A program made the translations under genes and the position numbers. DNA of 64,000 bases. Origin: Brachypodius melanocephalos (lineage: Eukaryota > Chordata > Aves > Passeriformes > Pycnonotidae). Numbering within the stretch: the stretch's first letter is position 1; each line of letters opens with the position of its first letter. The notes beneath the pieces were generated by a model. The model had not been told where the DNA came from. It did not search any database and saw only the letters and a list, made by a program, of their open reading frames with translations. The stretch lies in assembly GCA_013398615.1 (NCBI GenBank), contig VZSR01000243.1, positions 1,499,562 through 1,563,561 on the forward strand, written 5' to 3'. This document shows positions 58,601 through 64,000 of this stretch, piece by piece.

Positions 58601-61600
58601 CAGATCCAGGCAGCCTGCCCTGAAAATTGGAGCCTTCCTTCTACCAAAACAGCTTCACTTCCTGCCACCAGCAAAGGCTCTTAGTGTGTTCACTCATTAG
58701 TTATCAATCTGTGTGCTCCTGTGCTCTCCCTTGGTGCCTAATCCTTAATTAAGTCACTGTCTGATTAGTGCAGGGGAATTGGGACTCTCTGCTTGGATTT
58801 GCCCTAAGTTTGTTGATTAACTTAAGGATGTGGGAGCTAAATTTGTCCCAGCAGTTGGAAGTGAAAGGGCAGTGGGTGAGATGGGAGCACCCACGACTCT
58901 GTTTTGAAACATTCCAACTCCCAAATCTGACCAGATTCCCACTCGGTGTTTGTGTTTAATAAATGCACAACAAAATCCATAATTCTCTTCCTAATAAAAT
59001 CATCATCCTGCTGTTATTGGGGATGGGATTTGATCAGTGCAGGTGATTGGCACACCAAACATTCCAGCTTTTCACTCCAGCTCCGAGAAACTTCAGGATC
59101 AGGGGCAGAAGAAACCTTTGGAAGTGGAAAGAGTTCTGCAGCTGGGAAAAAGCCAGGCTGGAAAGCAACAGCCTGAGCAGTAGCCTGGCTGGAAAAAACC
59201 TTTGGACACACTGCAGATGAGCCAGCAGCACGTGGTGTTTGCAAATAAGGCTCTGCAGCCTTCCTGAGCAGGAGGATTGCTGGGAGATGGGAAAGCAGAG
59301 CTCAACTGTGAGAAAAGGTGGAGAAAGACAAGGGCTGGGGGTTTTCCAGCTCTGCTGTTGCTCACTGTCACCAGATTTCTGACCAAAACTTCTGCATTCA
59401 CTTGAGTTTGGGTTCATTTTTTTTGTTGTTTAACTGTGCATGTAGGACCCAGATTTTACTCTGGTTTTTCACACCTCCTTTTCCTGTGAGAAAGGAGAAG
59501 TTTCTGGCTGTTGTGGCTGCCAGGCTGCTCTGTGCAGTTCTCCCTTTCCTGGATTTGCTGGTACTTACCAGAACTGCACTTCCCTCATTCCCAGAGTCCT
59601 CGCAGTGGCCTGAAGGAGAGGATTTATCCAGATGACAGCCCAGAAAAGGCTGAGCTTCAAGATACTGTGAGTACAGAAGACATCAAGTGTCACAACAGCA
59701 TCTCCTCTAACGAGCCCATTAAAACCTTGCTGCTTTCCCCCACTTCCTAAATGGAGCATGCCTGAACTTTGCTTTAGAAGATAAAATGCAATTAAAGTGG
59801 TGCAGGGAAAGTTAATTAGCTGAGTAAATGTTTATGGAGCTTAAGAGCAGGGCCATTTAGAGGCGAGAAATACCTAATCTGCAGTAAACCAGCTGGGCCT
59901 GGAATAGGGAGAGCAGTTTCATGTGTTTTATTCCTTGAGTCCAGCCTTTCCTTAGGATGTTCACTCATTTGGGGGCTGGCATTTCCAGCAGGGCTGCAAG
60001 TGGAGCTCAGCAGGAAGTGCAGATCTGTCTGAACTCCATCATCATCATCATCCTTGGGATGACTCCTGAATTCTCCTTCCCCTCCTCTGCTTGTCCTCCC
60101 AAAGCCACATTTCCCCCTCTGTGCAGAGGTGACATTTGGCACGTGCCAGGTGTGCTCCTGGCTGCAGGTGATGCAGCTGCTCCTGCTCCACCTGGTTTGA
60201 TGTTTGGGAATGTTTGGATGCTGGGAGAAGCTTCTGGGAGAGGGATCCAAGAGTGACATTTTAACCTCACAGTGACATTTTTACCCCACAGTGACATTGC
60301 TGATGTGAGTCTGGGGCTTTGCTCCTCCCCTCTTGCATTTGGGTTTCCCTGGCAGATTCTTTGTGTGTGTGTTGTCAGGCTCCTCAGTGCCCACCAAAAC
60401 CTTATCCCTGTGGAAAATCTGTGGAAATCTGTTCTATTGGGCTGATGTGAGAGATTGGGAGAGAATAAATTGTGGGGTTTTATGCAGGAAAAAGCCAGAG
60501 CTGTAGCCTGGCTGGACAAACCTTTGGACACACTGAAGATGAGCAATTGCCAAGTGCTAAATGCTTGGTGTGCTCCTGGCTGCTCTTGATCCATCTGGTT
60601 TGATGTTTGGGAATGTTTGGATCCTGGGAGAAGCTTCTGGGAGGTGGAGTTTTTGAAGGTCAGAATATCTGCAAGTTTTACTGGGAGGGACAATCCCAGC
60701 CTCGTGCTTCTCTTCCTTCTCTTCCCCAGGATTCCCAGTCCAGTGTTGGGAGTCCCCTGTCCCGAGTGGGGACTCAGATCATTGGAGCAGAGGATGATGA
60801 TTTTGACACGGAGCAGGAGCAGGTGGGAATGACTTTTAGCCTTTTTTTCCCCCCACCAACCAGAATTCTTTTCCCCTGTTCCTAAACTGCCTTGTTTCTG
60901 CTGAGTACTTCTTGTATGGTGCAATAAGAATTTGGGAGTGGGATTCCTGCTGTTGCTGATCTTTCCAAACAGAGACATTTGGGGAGTTTGTGACAATATC
61001 CATCTTTATTTTTCTTTCTTCTCCAAACTTCCACCTTTCTAGGAATTAATTTGCCTTAATTAATTTTCTTTTCGCTTTTTGTTAAACCCTGAATTCTTGT
61101 CACAGCGGCAGAGCTGCTGCATATTTACTCTGGATCATTTTAGCTGTCCTTTCTCTCATTCCTGAATAACTGGGATGTAATTCCCTGTCTCCCTGCAGAT
61201 CAATGGGCAGTGCAGCTGCTTCCAGAACATCGAGCTCCTGAAATCCCGCCCGGCTCACCTGGCTGTCCTCCTGCACCATGTGGTGTCCCAGTTCGATCCT
61301 GCAGCGCTGGTGAGAGGCTCTGGAATTGTTTCCCTGGCTCACATTTGGGAATTTTCAGCAGAATTCACCAGATCTTGTGCAGCCCTCGCTGCCAGGACCT
61401 GGCGAGGAGGGAAATGCAGGCTTGAGGGTGACAAGTCCTCGTTTATCTCCTCAGATAAATGGAGAAACACAAAAAGAATCGTTTATTTTACATTTGGCTG
61501 CTTAGAAATAATTATTTATCTCCTGAAAGCCTCTCATTCCACCCCAAGGTGTGGGATTAGTTGTCTGCAGGGGAGGTTTGACCTCTCTGTGCTCCTCTTC

Positions 61601-64000
61601 CAGCCCCTTCCCTCTCCCCTTCCCTGAGGATTTCATCCCAGCACTGCTGAATCCCTTGAAATCTTGGAAAGAAAACTCGGAGTTTTCATGGTTTTCACCT
61701 CATTTCTTGCCCTCCTGTTGCCCACAGCTGTGCTACCTTTACACAGACCTGTACAAACAGACCAATTCCAAAGAGACCCGGCGTGTTTTCCTGGAGTTTT
61801 ACCAGTTTTTCCTGGACAGAGCTGCAGTAGGTTCCACTTGTTTTTCTCATTTTCACACACATCCAGCAAGCTGGCTTGGACTTTTCTCCACTCACCTGAA
61901 CCGTGAAAAACTAAGGGGGTTAAAGCCCTCCAAAAGAAATAGTTTTTAAAAATCAAAAATCAGAAGAATGCTTAATAAATAACTTCATAAAATGTGATCA
62001 TGTAATGAAGATTTTAAATATTTTCTGTTGAAATCTTAGCAGGGAAGTGATGCCTGGGAACAAAATAAATCCCAGGGGATTTGTTGTTGATAGGAGAAAT
62101 AATTTAGTGGTGGGTGAGCAAGTTCTGGCTCTTCTGTGTTGCTTTGTAGTTAATAATTGCTGTGGGTATTGATGTGGATTGGGAAATTGTTGGAAAGCTG
62201 AGAAAATGCTTTGCTGTCATGAATTAAATTCCCAGAATCTGCAGCAGAGGTTTATATACCACGTGTTCATCTGAAATAATCTCTGTGCATTGTAATACAT
62301 TCATGGGAGTCTCCCCTTTTCAAATCAGCAGGGGTTCAGGTTGGATGATTTTGGCTTTTGAGGGAATTTGGTGTGATTTGGGGGTTTTTTGGGGGGTTTT
62401 ATTGGGGTGCTGGTTTCTCTCTTGGTTCTCCCAGCCTTTCTTTCCTTTTGCAGAACCTGAAAGTCCCAGTTCCAGATGAAATCTCCTTGGAATTAGGTAG
62501 GGTGCTGTGTTGGTGGGAGTGGAAGACAGAGGGTGGGTTAATTCCAATTAAATGATTTTATTGGAGTCATTTATTGAAGGTGGGGACTGTTCCCAGGGGA
62601 ATAATTGATGATTTTTCTGCCTCCCAGACAGGAGAAGGCCAGAGCTCCTCCCTGAAGAGCTGCACCGCCAGTTCATCCAAACCATGCAGGATAAAGTCTG
62701 TCCAGAGGTTCAGAGGAACCTGGAAGATTTCAGGTACCAAAAGCTCTCTGTGGAGTTTCCATTTAATTCATCTTTTATTTCAATCAGCATGCCAGCACAG
62801 GGGAACCCGAGGGACACATAATTCCTCTTGGATTGGGTAGGAATAAACCAGGAATATAGCAATCCTTAAAATCAAGTCATGAATTGCAATCCTTAGAGCT
62901 TGGCTTCTTCATTCCTTGCAGCTGTGTGAGGACATGTCTGTTTTCTTGGGTGTTGTTATATAAATCTCTTTTCCTGATTGTGTTTATAATCAGCTTATAT
63001 TTTTTTTTTCCTTTCCCTATTTTCCTTCCCTCTCCCCTTTGGGCAGGGAATAATCCCCTTTACAGAGCTGTCACGGGCATGGAGTAGAAGTTGATAATTA
63101 ATTTGCTTTTTCACGTGGAGTCCTAAGAGCTCAGTAATGAACTATTCCACACCTAAAACCCTCAACCTGCAGATGCTTTAAACACCCCCAAAGCCCCTCT
63201 GTGACTCCTGTGGGACACCCTGAGTGCCACAGGGCAATATCCAGCTGCAGGTGATGATTTCCTGAGCCCTTTTCTGTTGGAGTCAGTCTGCTGAGACCCC
63301 ATTTCCTTCATGCAGGAAAAGCCAGTTCTTTACTCACATTAATGCCTCTAGGAAGGCTGACCTGAAACAGAGACTGGACACAGCTAGAGATTAAAATAGG
63401 TGTTTATTGAAAGGCCTTTAGGATACACCTTGGACAGGATGAGAGCCTGACCTTAAGCTAAAATTTAAGGCATCAACATCACTTATTTTATACAGTTTTC
63501 ACAGATCCCGTGTGCAACACCTGTTGGCTGGTGGTTTTCTTACTGAAAGTTTCAGTTTTCTTTCTTCCGACCATTTATTGTTCAGAAGGTGATTTGTGTG
63601 CACGTGCTAGGATTCAGGTTGTTTACATTTTTCCTTTACAGGTTCTCACGGAACAGATCTTATTGTTTACACACATGCACTTATTTTTCAACCCAAGAAT
63701 GGGTTGTTGTGTTAACAAACCTTTCATACCAAGATTGTTTTTGCATGGGAACTTGCAAATTGCTCAACTACACTTAGATGACAGGCCAGCTATTAATTTA
63801 ATAGAGCAGGGCTGATTTGATGAGGCTTTTCTTTTATAATTCTTGTACCTGTCACCACCCTTCTCCAGGCAGAAGAGGAGCATGGGGCTGACCCTGGCCG
63901 AGGGGGAGCTGAGCAGGCTGGACGCAGAGCGGCTCCGCGACCGCAACGCCGTGGAGAGGGAGAGGAGCTGTGCAGAGCAGATCCTGGCCAAAATCGAGGA
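15474..64000 (+). CDS. ARHGEF12: Rho guanine nucleotide exchange factor 12 (LARG), exons 1-18, 3' part beyond window
   Basis: ARHGEF12 is a RhoA-specific exchange factor activated by G-alpha-12/13 and recruited to membrane receptors through its PDZ domain. Eighteen exons join into one open frame of 525 codons plus two bases. Exon 1 encodes MSGTQSTITDR, which I recognise as the LARG N-terminus. Residues 11-68 are a variable lead. The PDZ domain covers about 70-150, with the carboxylate-binding loop NGFGLTV at 81-87 and GDRIIKVNG at 112-120. A serine/proline linker carries SPIMASPHSPG, and a coiled coil spans about 205-258 (KVEILRKMLQKEQERLQ). An acidic segment (AEDDDFDTE) sits just before the RGS-like domain, as in p115RhoGEF, where such a segment is needed for GAP activity. 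The RGS-like domain begins near 363 and is cut by the window edge. DH and PH domains are not in the window. All junctions have GT and AG ends with matching phases. The closest paralogue is ARHGEF11, but the N-terminus and the TLCD5 neighbour fit ARHGEF12. Confidence 0.96.
17205..17455 (+). mobile_element. CR1 LINE 3' fragment
   Basis: Sense CR1 with the 'agtgacagggtgcccagagc' body and the end 'aggtccctcccagtccattc' and 'tgggattctctg'. Confidence 0.88.
18670..18725 (+). repeat. Homopolymer of 56 T
   Basis: An uninterrupted T run. Its length is probably unreliable in the assembly. No retroposed body is evident next to it, so an A-tail of a minus-strand insertion is possible but not supported. 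Confidence 0.95.
24453..24604 (+). repeat. Tandem triplication, unit about 50 bp
   Basis: Three imperfect units begin near 24453, 24501 and 24551. Each contains 'gatttggtgtaagagtttgg' or a close variant and then 'tacctggaattgg'. It is a local duplication with no coding content. Confidence 0.85.
27887..27913 (+). repeat. Homopolymer of 27 T
   Basis: A simple T run in intron 1. A similar T20 run lies near 28177-28196. Confidence 0.95.
29554..29652 (+). repeat. (TTTTA)n microsatellite, about 20 units
   Basis: About 99 bp of almost perfect pentanucleotide repeat. The TTTTA/TAAAA class is prone to expansion in vertebrates. Confidence 0.97.
30448..30511 (-). mobile_element. CR1 3' fragment, left part (split by an LTR)
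   Basis: The stretch 'ggttgggtttggagggacct' on the + strand is the complement of the CR1 3' end. The CR1 body stops at 'ctgggcagg' and resumes at 31096 with 'gccaccttccaccatccc', so one CR1 copy is interrupted. Confidence 0.8.
30512..31089 (+). mobile_element. Solo LTR nested in a CR1, 6-bp target duplication
   Basis: The insert begins TG and ends CA. It is flanked by GGCAGG at 30506-30511 and 31090-31095. It carries an AATAAA at 31004-31009, near its 3' end, as an LTR should, and a weak TATA-like TTAAAA near 30905. It is 578 bp long with no retroviral genes, so it is a solo LTR left by recombination. A 6-bp duplication fits beta/alpha-like (ERVK-type) integration. The family was not identified. 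Confidence 0.8.
31096..31170 (-). mobile_element. CR1 3' fragment, right part (split by an LTR)
   Basis: It continues the CR1 at 30448-30511 with the 'ccaccttccaccatcccagg' body. Removing the LTR and one copy of the target duplication restores the CR1 order. Confidence 0.75.
32565..32611 (+). repeat. (TA)n microsatellite with GATA interruptions
   Basis: A run of TA dinucleotides is broken by single G residues at regular places. Confidence 0.9.
34050..34173 (+). repeat. 62-bp tandem duplication
   Basis: Two adjacent units, 34050-34111 and 34112-34173, differ at only a few bases ('gcagagcttccttctccctt' begins each). The high identity suggests a recent event. Confidence 0.93.
34366..34665 (+). 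repeat. AT-rich tandem region
   Basis: Alternating TA, TTTATA and 'tttgtatagtcatatat' units run for about 190 bp. After a short break there is a direct repeat of 'atatccataaatatataaat' (near 34600 and 34640). It is low complexity and can form cruciforms in principle. Confidence 0.85.
37380..37720 (-). mobile_element. CR1 LINE fragment, longest in the window
   Basis: A minus-strand CR1 of about 340 bp. The + strand reads from 'ggtttggcttggaagggacc' through 'gggcacttccagggatccag' to the more 5' 'ccattccctcttgccctggc' and 'ccagcctttcctttgctca' portions. Confidence 0.88.
40393..40406. promoter_or_regulatory. X-box palindrome (RFX-type site)
   Basis: GTTGCC-AT-AGCAAC matches the RFX consensus with both half-sites and a 2-bp spacer. 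RFX factors bind such sites at cilia genes and other enhancers. Binding here is not shown. Confidence 0.5.
41675..41815 (+). mobile_element. CR1 LINE 3' fragment
   Basis: Sense CR1 with the 'gtccagggccgggctggatg' body and the end 'aaggtccttccagcccaaac' and 'cattctggaattctga'. Confidence 0.85.
43596..43695. other. Assembly gap (100 N)
   Basis: Exactly 100 N, the usual placeholder for a gap of unknown length. The left edge ends in 'catccatcc' and the right edge resumes with 'tctctgcctccatccctgct', so a CCAT/CATC simple repeat may have caused the break. It lies inside ARHGEF12 intron 1, so no coding loss is implied. Confidence 0.98.
45215..45400 (-). mobile_element. CR1 LINE fragment (more 5' portion)
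   Basis: The stretches 'ctcaggccattccctctcat' and 'ccaacctcctttcacccgag' match the CR1 segment that lies 5' of the common 3' end. Orientation is minus. Confidence 0.75.
45500..45513. promoter_or_regulatory. Second X-box palindrome (RFX-type site)
   Basis: GTTGCC-CT-GGTAAC fits the RFX consensus in both half-sites. It lies about 0.7 kb before ARHGEF12 exon 2 and 5.1 kb from the first X-box. Confidence 0.45.
46211..46234 (+). CDS. ARHGEF12: ARHGEF12 exon 2 (24-nt microexon)
   Basis: The acceptor CTTTTCAG and the donor CGAG|GTGAGT enclose 24 nt, encoding FPLKKPS and completing Arg11. The human protein as I recall it has FPLKKPI at the same place. Both junctions are phase 2, so skipping the exon keeps the frame. 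Confidence 0.9.
46312..46371 (+). repeat. (TA)n microsatellite with GTATAAA interruptions
   Basis: Three TA runs are separated by GTATAAA, in intron 2 about 80 bp after the microexon. Confidence 0.92.
46948..47036 (+). CDS. ARHGEF12: ARHGEF12 exon 3
   Basis: 89 nt between GCCCCAG and GTAAAG. It encodes HGSILSRESPADKKQKVER and then CSSTHDFDPT (residues 20-48). It enters in phase 2 and leaves in phase 1, so it cannot be skipped alone without a frameshift. Confidence 0.93.
47037..48425 (+). other. ARHGEF12: ARHGEF12 intron 3
   Basis: A 1.4-kb intron with no repeat recognised apart from a GTT run near 48348-48362, just upstream of exon 4. Confidence 0.8.
48426..48482 (+). CDS. ARHGEF12: ARHGEF12 exon 4 (57 nt, symmetric)
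   Basis: It encodes SSSKKTKSSSEESRSETY with split Asp49 and Gly68. Both junctions are phase 1 and the length is 57 nt, so skipping removes 19 residues in frame. I recall a human isoform that lacks 19 N-terminal-region residues, which fits. The segment is serine/lysine-rich and precedes the PDZ domain. Confidence 0.93.
49640..49664 (+). repeat. Homopolymer of 25 A
   Basis: A poly(A) run follows a short GTT repeat. No retroposed gene body was recognised upstream. Confidence 0.95.
50754..50806 (+). repeat. (CTAAAT)n hexanucleotide microsatellite
   Basis: About five perfect CTAAAT units pass into ATAAAT units. The sequence differs from the telomere unit CCCTAA. Confidence 0.92.
51333..51480 (-). 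mobile_element. CR1 LINE 3' fragment
   Basis: The stretch 'ctgctttgggttggaagaaa' and then 'catgggcagggacaccttcc' read in minus-strand CR1 order. The copy is diverged. Confidence 0.8.
54370..54468 (+). CDS. ARHGEF12: ARHGEF12 exon 5 (PDZ N-terminal half)
   Basis: 99 nt between TCCCCAG and GTGAGA. It encodes residues 68-101, including the PDZ carboxylate-binding loop NGFGLTV and DNPVFVQSVKE. Both junctions are phase 1. It is GC-richer than its flanks. Confidence 0.95.
54640..54893 (+). mobile_element. CR1 LINE 3' fragment
   Basis: Sense CR1, from 'gtttagattggacatcaggg' to 'gggcttttccaacctgggtc' and 'attctgtgatctggt', in ARHGEF12 intron 5. Confidence 0.85.
55145..55194 (+). CDS. ARHGEF12: ARHGEF12 exon 6 (PDZ)
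   Basis: 50 nt between TCTCCAG and GTAAGG. It encodes DGAAMRAGVQTGDRIIK (101-117), the central PDZ strand-helix region. Confidence 0.95.
55195..55958 (+). other. ARHGEF12: ARHGEF12 intron 6
   Basis: Contains A runs (55254-55269) and a TTTG repeat (55708-55726). Nothing else was recognised. Confidence 0.8.
55959..56016 (+). CDS. ARHGEF12: ARHGEF12 exon 7 (PDZ)
   Basis: 58 nt between TGCCCAG and GTAAGT. It encodes VNGTLVTHSNHLEVVKLIK (118-136) and the first base of Ser137, which includes the PDZ helix that frames the ligand groove. Confidence 0.95.
56017..56598 (+). other. ARHGEF12: ARHGEF12 intron 7
   Basis: A 582-bp intron with only a short GT run near 56387-56399. No repeat was recognised. 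Confidence 0.8.
56599..56777 (+). CDS. ARHGEF12: ARHGEF12 exon 8 (PDZ end and linker)
   Basis: 179 nt between CCCACAG and GTAAGG. It encodes the last PDZ strand (YVALTVQGRPPGSPQ) and a proline/serine linker up to ITSPVLMG (residue 196). The segment DSDVDLAAFGHM differs from the human sequence as I recall it, while both flanks are conserved. Confidence 0.95.
56778..57174 (+). other. ARHGEF12: ARHGEF12 intron 8
   Basis: A 397-bp intron with a T20 run (about 56838-56855) and an adjacent AT-rich stretch. Nothing else was seen. Confidence 0.8.
57175..57252 (+). CDS. ARHGEF12: ARHGEF12 exon 9 (coiled coil)
   Basis: 78 nt between CCCTAG and GTACTG. It encodes EENNIVHNQKVEILRKM and then LQKEQERLQ (197-222), with heptad-spaced leucines typical of a coiled coil. 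Phase 0 on both sides. Confidence 0.95.
57421..57540 (+). CDS. ARHGEF12: ARHGEF12 exon 10 (coiled coil)
   Basis: 120 nt between TTCTGCAG and GTAACA, 40 codons in phase 0. It encodes RLLKEIQEAKKHIPQLQEQL within residues 223-262, the second half of the coiled coil. Confidence 0.95.
57541..58137 (+). other. ARHGEF12: ARHGEF12 intron 10
   Basis: A 597-bp intron. Its 3' third is a tandem duplication (57901-58100). The remainder holds nothing recognised. Confidence 0.8.
57901..58100 (+). repeat. 108-bp-period tandem duplication before exon 11
   Basis: Two units start at 57901 and 58009, each opening 'tgttttctcttagaaagtca' and sharing 'tatgagtaatgtgagctgtg'. Both carry a CTCTTAG acceptor-like motif. 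The second unit ends about 40 bp before the true exon 11 acceptor. Confidence 0.92.
58138..58272 (+). CDS. ARHGEF12: ARHGEF12 exon 11
   Basis: 135 nt between CCTGCAG and GTGAGT, phase 0. It encodes the serine/acidic linker SVSESLQISEGEAESGDSGS and ends SRPNSDIAD (263-307). This linker is variable among orthologues. Its last 15 bases and donor are copied at 60290-60304. Confidence 0.93.
58273..59594 (+). other. ARHGEF12: ARHGEF12 intron 11
   Basis: A 1.3-kb intron. Parts of it (58273-58475 and about 59150-59225) recur in intron 12 as remnants of a tandem duplication. No mobile element was recognised. Confidence 0.8.
59595..59666 (+). CDS. ARHGEF12: ARHGEF12 exon 12
   Basis: 72 nt between TTCCCAG and GTGAGT, phase 0. 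It encodes SPRSGLKERIYPDDSPEK and then AELQDT (308-331). It lies within the interval that was tandemly duplicated. The second copy of the exon has been deleted. Confidence 0.93.
59667..60729 (+). other. ARHGEF12: ARHGEF12 intron 12
   Basis: A 1.06-kb intron. The middle and 3' parts are the original and copied ends of the tandem duplication. It also has a short ATC run (60038-60052) and three 'agtgacatt' mini-repeats at about 60252-60298. Confidence 0.8.
60290..60648 (+). repeat. Decayed tandem duplication of exon 11 end to intron 12
   Basis: Three consecutive blocks match, in order, 58258-58475, about 59150-59225 and about 60144-60245. The first block starts with the last 15 bases of exon 11 and its GTGAGT donor. 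The source spans about 2.0 kb and the copy about 0.36 kb, so about 1.6 kb was lost from the copy, including exon 12. Confidence 0.85.
60730..60822 (+). CDS. ARHGEF12: ARHGEF12 exon 13 (acidic segment)
   Basis: 93 nt between CCCCAG and GTGGGA, phase 0. It encodes DSQSSVGSPLSRVGTQ and then IIGAEDDDFDTEQEQ (332-362). The acidic stretch sits just before the RGS-like domain, where related RhoGEFs need acidic residues for GAP activity on G-alpha-13. Confidence 0.95.
61199..61309 (+). CDS. ARHGEF12: ARHGEF12 exon 14 (RGS-like domain start)
   Basis: 111 nt between CCTGCAG and GTGAGA, phase 0. It encodes INGQCSCFQNIELLKSRPAH and then LAVLLHHVVSQFDPAAL (363-399), the opening helices of the RGS-like domain. 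Confidence 0.96.
61310..61727 (+). other. ARHGEF12: ARHGEF12 intron 14
   Basis: A 418-bp intron. No repeat or other feature was recognised. Confidence 0.8.
61728..61826 (+). CDS. ARHGEF12: ARHGEF12 exon 15 (RGS-like domain)
   Basis: 99 nt between CCCACAG and GTAGGT, phase 0. It encodes LCYLYTDLYKQTNSKETRR and then VFLEFYQFFLDRAA (400-432), a highly conserved RGS-like core. Confidence 0.96.
61827..62453 (+). other. ARHGEF12: ARHGEF12 intron 15
   Basis: A 627-bp AT-rich intron. A G/T run lies near 62379-62402. No mobile element was recognised. Confidence 0.8.
62454..62496 (+). CDS. ARHGEF12: ARHGEF12 exon 16 (43 nt)
   Basis: Between TTTTGCAG and GTAGGG. It encodes NLKVPVPDEISLEL (433-446) and the first base of Asp447. 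A short exon with the phases needed to join exons 15 and 17. Confidence 0.94.
62628..62733 (+). CDS. ARHGEF12: ARHGEF12 exon 17 (RGS-like domain)
   Basis: 106 nt between CTCCCAG and GTACCA. It encodes RRRPELLPEELHRQFIQTMQ and then DKVCPEVQRNLEDF (448-481), with Arg482 split. Confidence 0.95.
62734..63868 (+). other. ARHGEF12: ARHGEF12 intron 17
   Basis: A 1.1-kb intron. Its 3' half is the LTR-like copy B, which reaches almost to the acceptor. The 5' half has a T-rich run (63000-63012) and no other recognised feature. Confidence 0.85.
63276..63854 (-). mobile_element. LTR-like interspersed repeat, copy B (inverted relative to copy A)
   Basis: Near-identical in reverse complement to 5897-6450. 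Read on the minus strand it has the same TATA box (about 63489) and AATAAA signal (about 63407). It contains about 30 bp near 63545-63575 that copy A lacks. The promoter-like orientation opposes ARHGEF12. The ends are approximate, and no target duplication was resolved. The right end falls about 14 bp from the exon 18 acceptor. Confidence 0.72.
63869..64000 (+). CDS. ARHGEF12: ARHGEF12 exon 18 (cut by window edge)
   Basis: The acceptor is TTCTCCAG|GC. It completes Arg482 and encodes QKRSMGLTLAEGELSRL and then CAEQILAKIE toward residue 525, the C-terminal RGS-like helices. The exon continues beyond 64000. It is GC-rich compared with exon 17. Confidence 0.94.

Noticed and set aside
60007..60996. 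329-codon open frame on the minus strand
   Set aside because: It runs antisense across intron 12 and exon 13 of ARHGEF12, matches no family I know, and crosses the duplicated segment, which makes its length fortuitous.
1..64000. CRISPR arrays, operons or other prokaryotic systems
   Set aside because: Intron-split genes, CR1 LINEs and CpG-island promoters show vertebrate nuclear DNA. The repeats present are microsatellites or mobile elements.

Overview
This window is vertebrate nuclear DNA, almost certainly from a bird. Genes are split by long introns with GT/AG splice sites. The commonest dispersed repeat is the avian CR1 LINE, recognised by its 3'-end motif near 'GGTCCCTTCCAACC', with about seventeen fragments. 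No primate or rodent SINEs were seen. Two genes are recognised, both on the + strand: TLCD5 (TMEM136) and the first eighteen coding exons of ARHGEF12 (LARG). I recall the same gene order and orientation on human 11q23.3, with POU2F3 upstream.

Layout. 1-3.1 kb: intergenic, with CR1 fragments, a 9-bp minisatellite and a possible poly(A) signal of an upstream gene at 246. 3.15-9.75 kb: TLCD5, with a GC-rich promoter and non-coding exon 1, two coding exons (243 residues) and a long 3' UTR holding an old MIR-like SINE. 9.75-14.2 kb: intergenic. 14.2-15.5 kb: purine tracts, then the GC-rich promoter and long 5' UTR of ARHGEF12, ending at the start codon at 15474. 15.5-46.2 kb: a 30.7-kb first intron with repeats, one solo LTR nested in a CR1, two RFX-type X-box palindromes and a 100-N assembly gap. 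46.2-64.0 kb: coding exons 2-18, giving 525 codons in one unbroken spliced frame. They encode a variable N-terminus, the PDZ domain, a coiled coil, an acidic segment and most of the RGS-like domain. The DH-PH domains lie beyond the right edge.

The two genes have no known shared pathway. TLCD5 is a multi-pass membrane protein of the TLC family. ARHGEF12 is a RhoA exchange factor that links G-alpha-12/13 and PDZ-binding receptors to Rho.

I see no undescribed multi-gene system here. The points most worth a second look are: a decayed ~2-kb tandem duplication in ARHGEF12 that once included exon 12; two near-identical LTR-like elements in inverted orientation about 57 kb apart, one ending about 14 bp before the exon 18 splice site; a 42-codon upstream ORF whose stop overlaps the ARHGEF12 start; two frame-preserving small exons at the ARHGEF12 N-terminus; and a solo LTR with 6-bp target duplications nested in a CR1. 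Exon ends were placed by eye from splice sites and recalled family sequence. No alignment was run.
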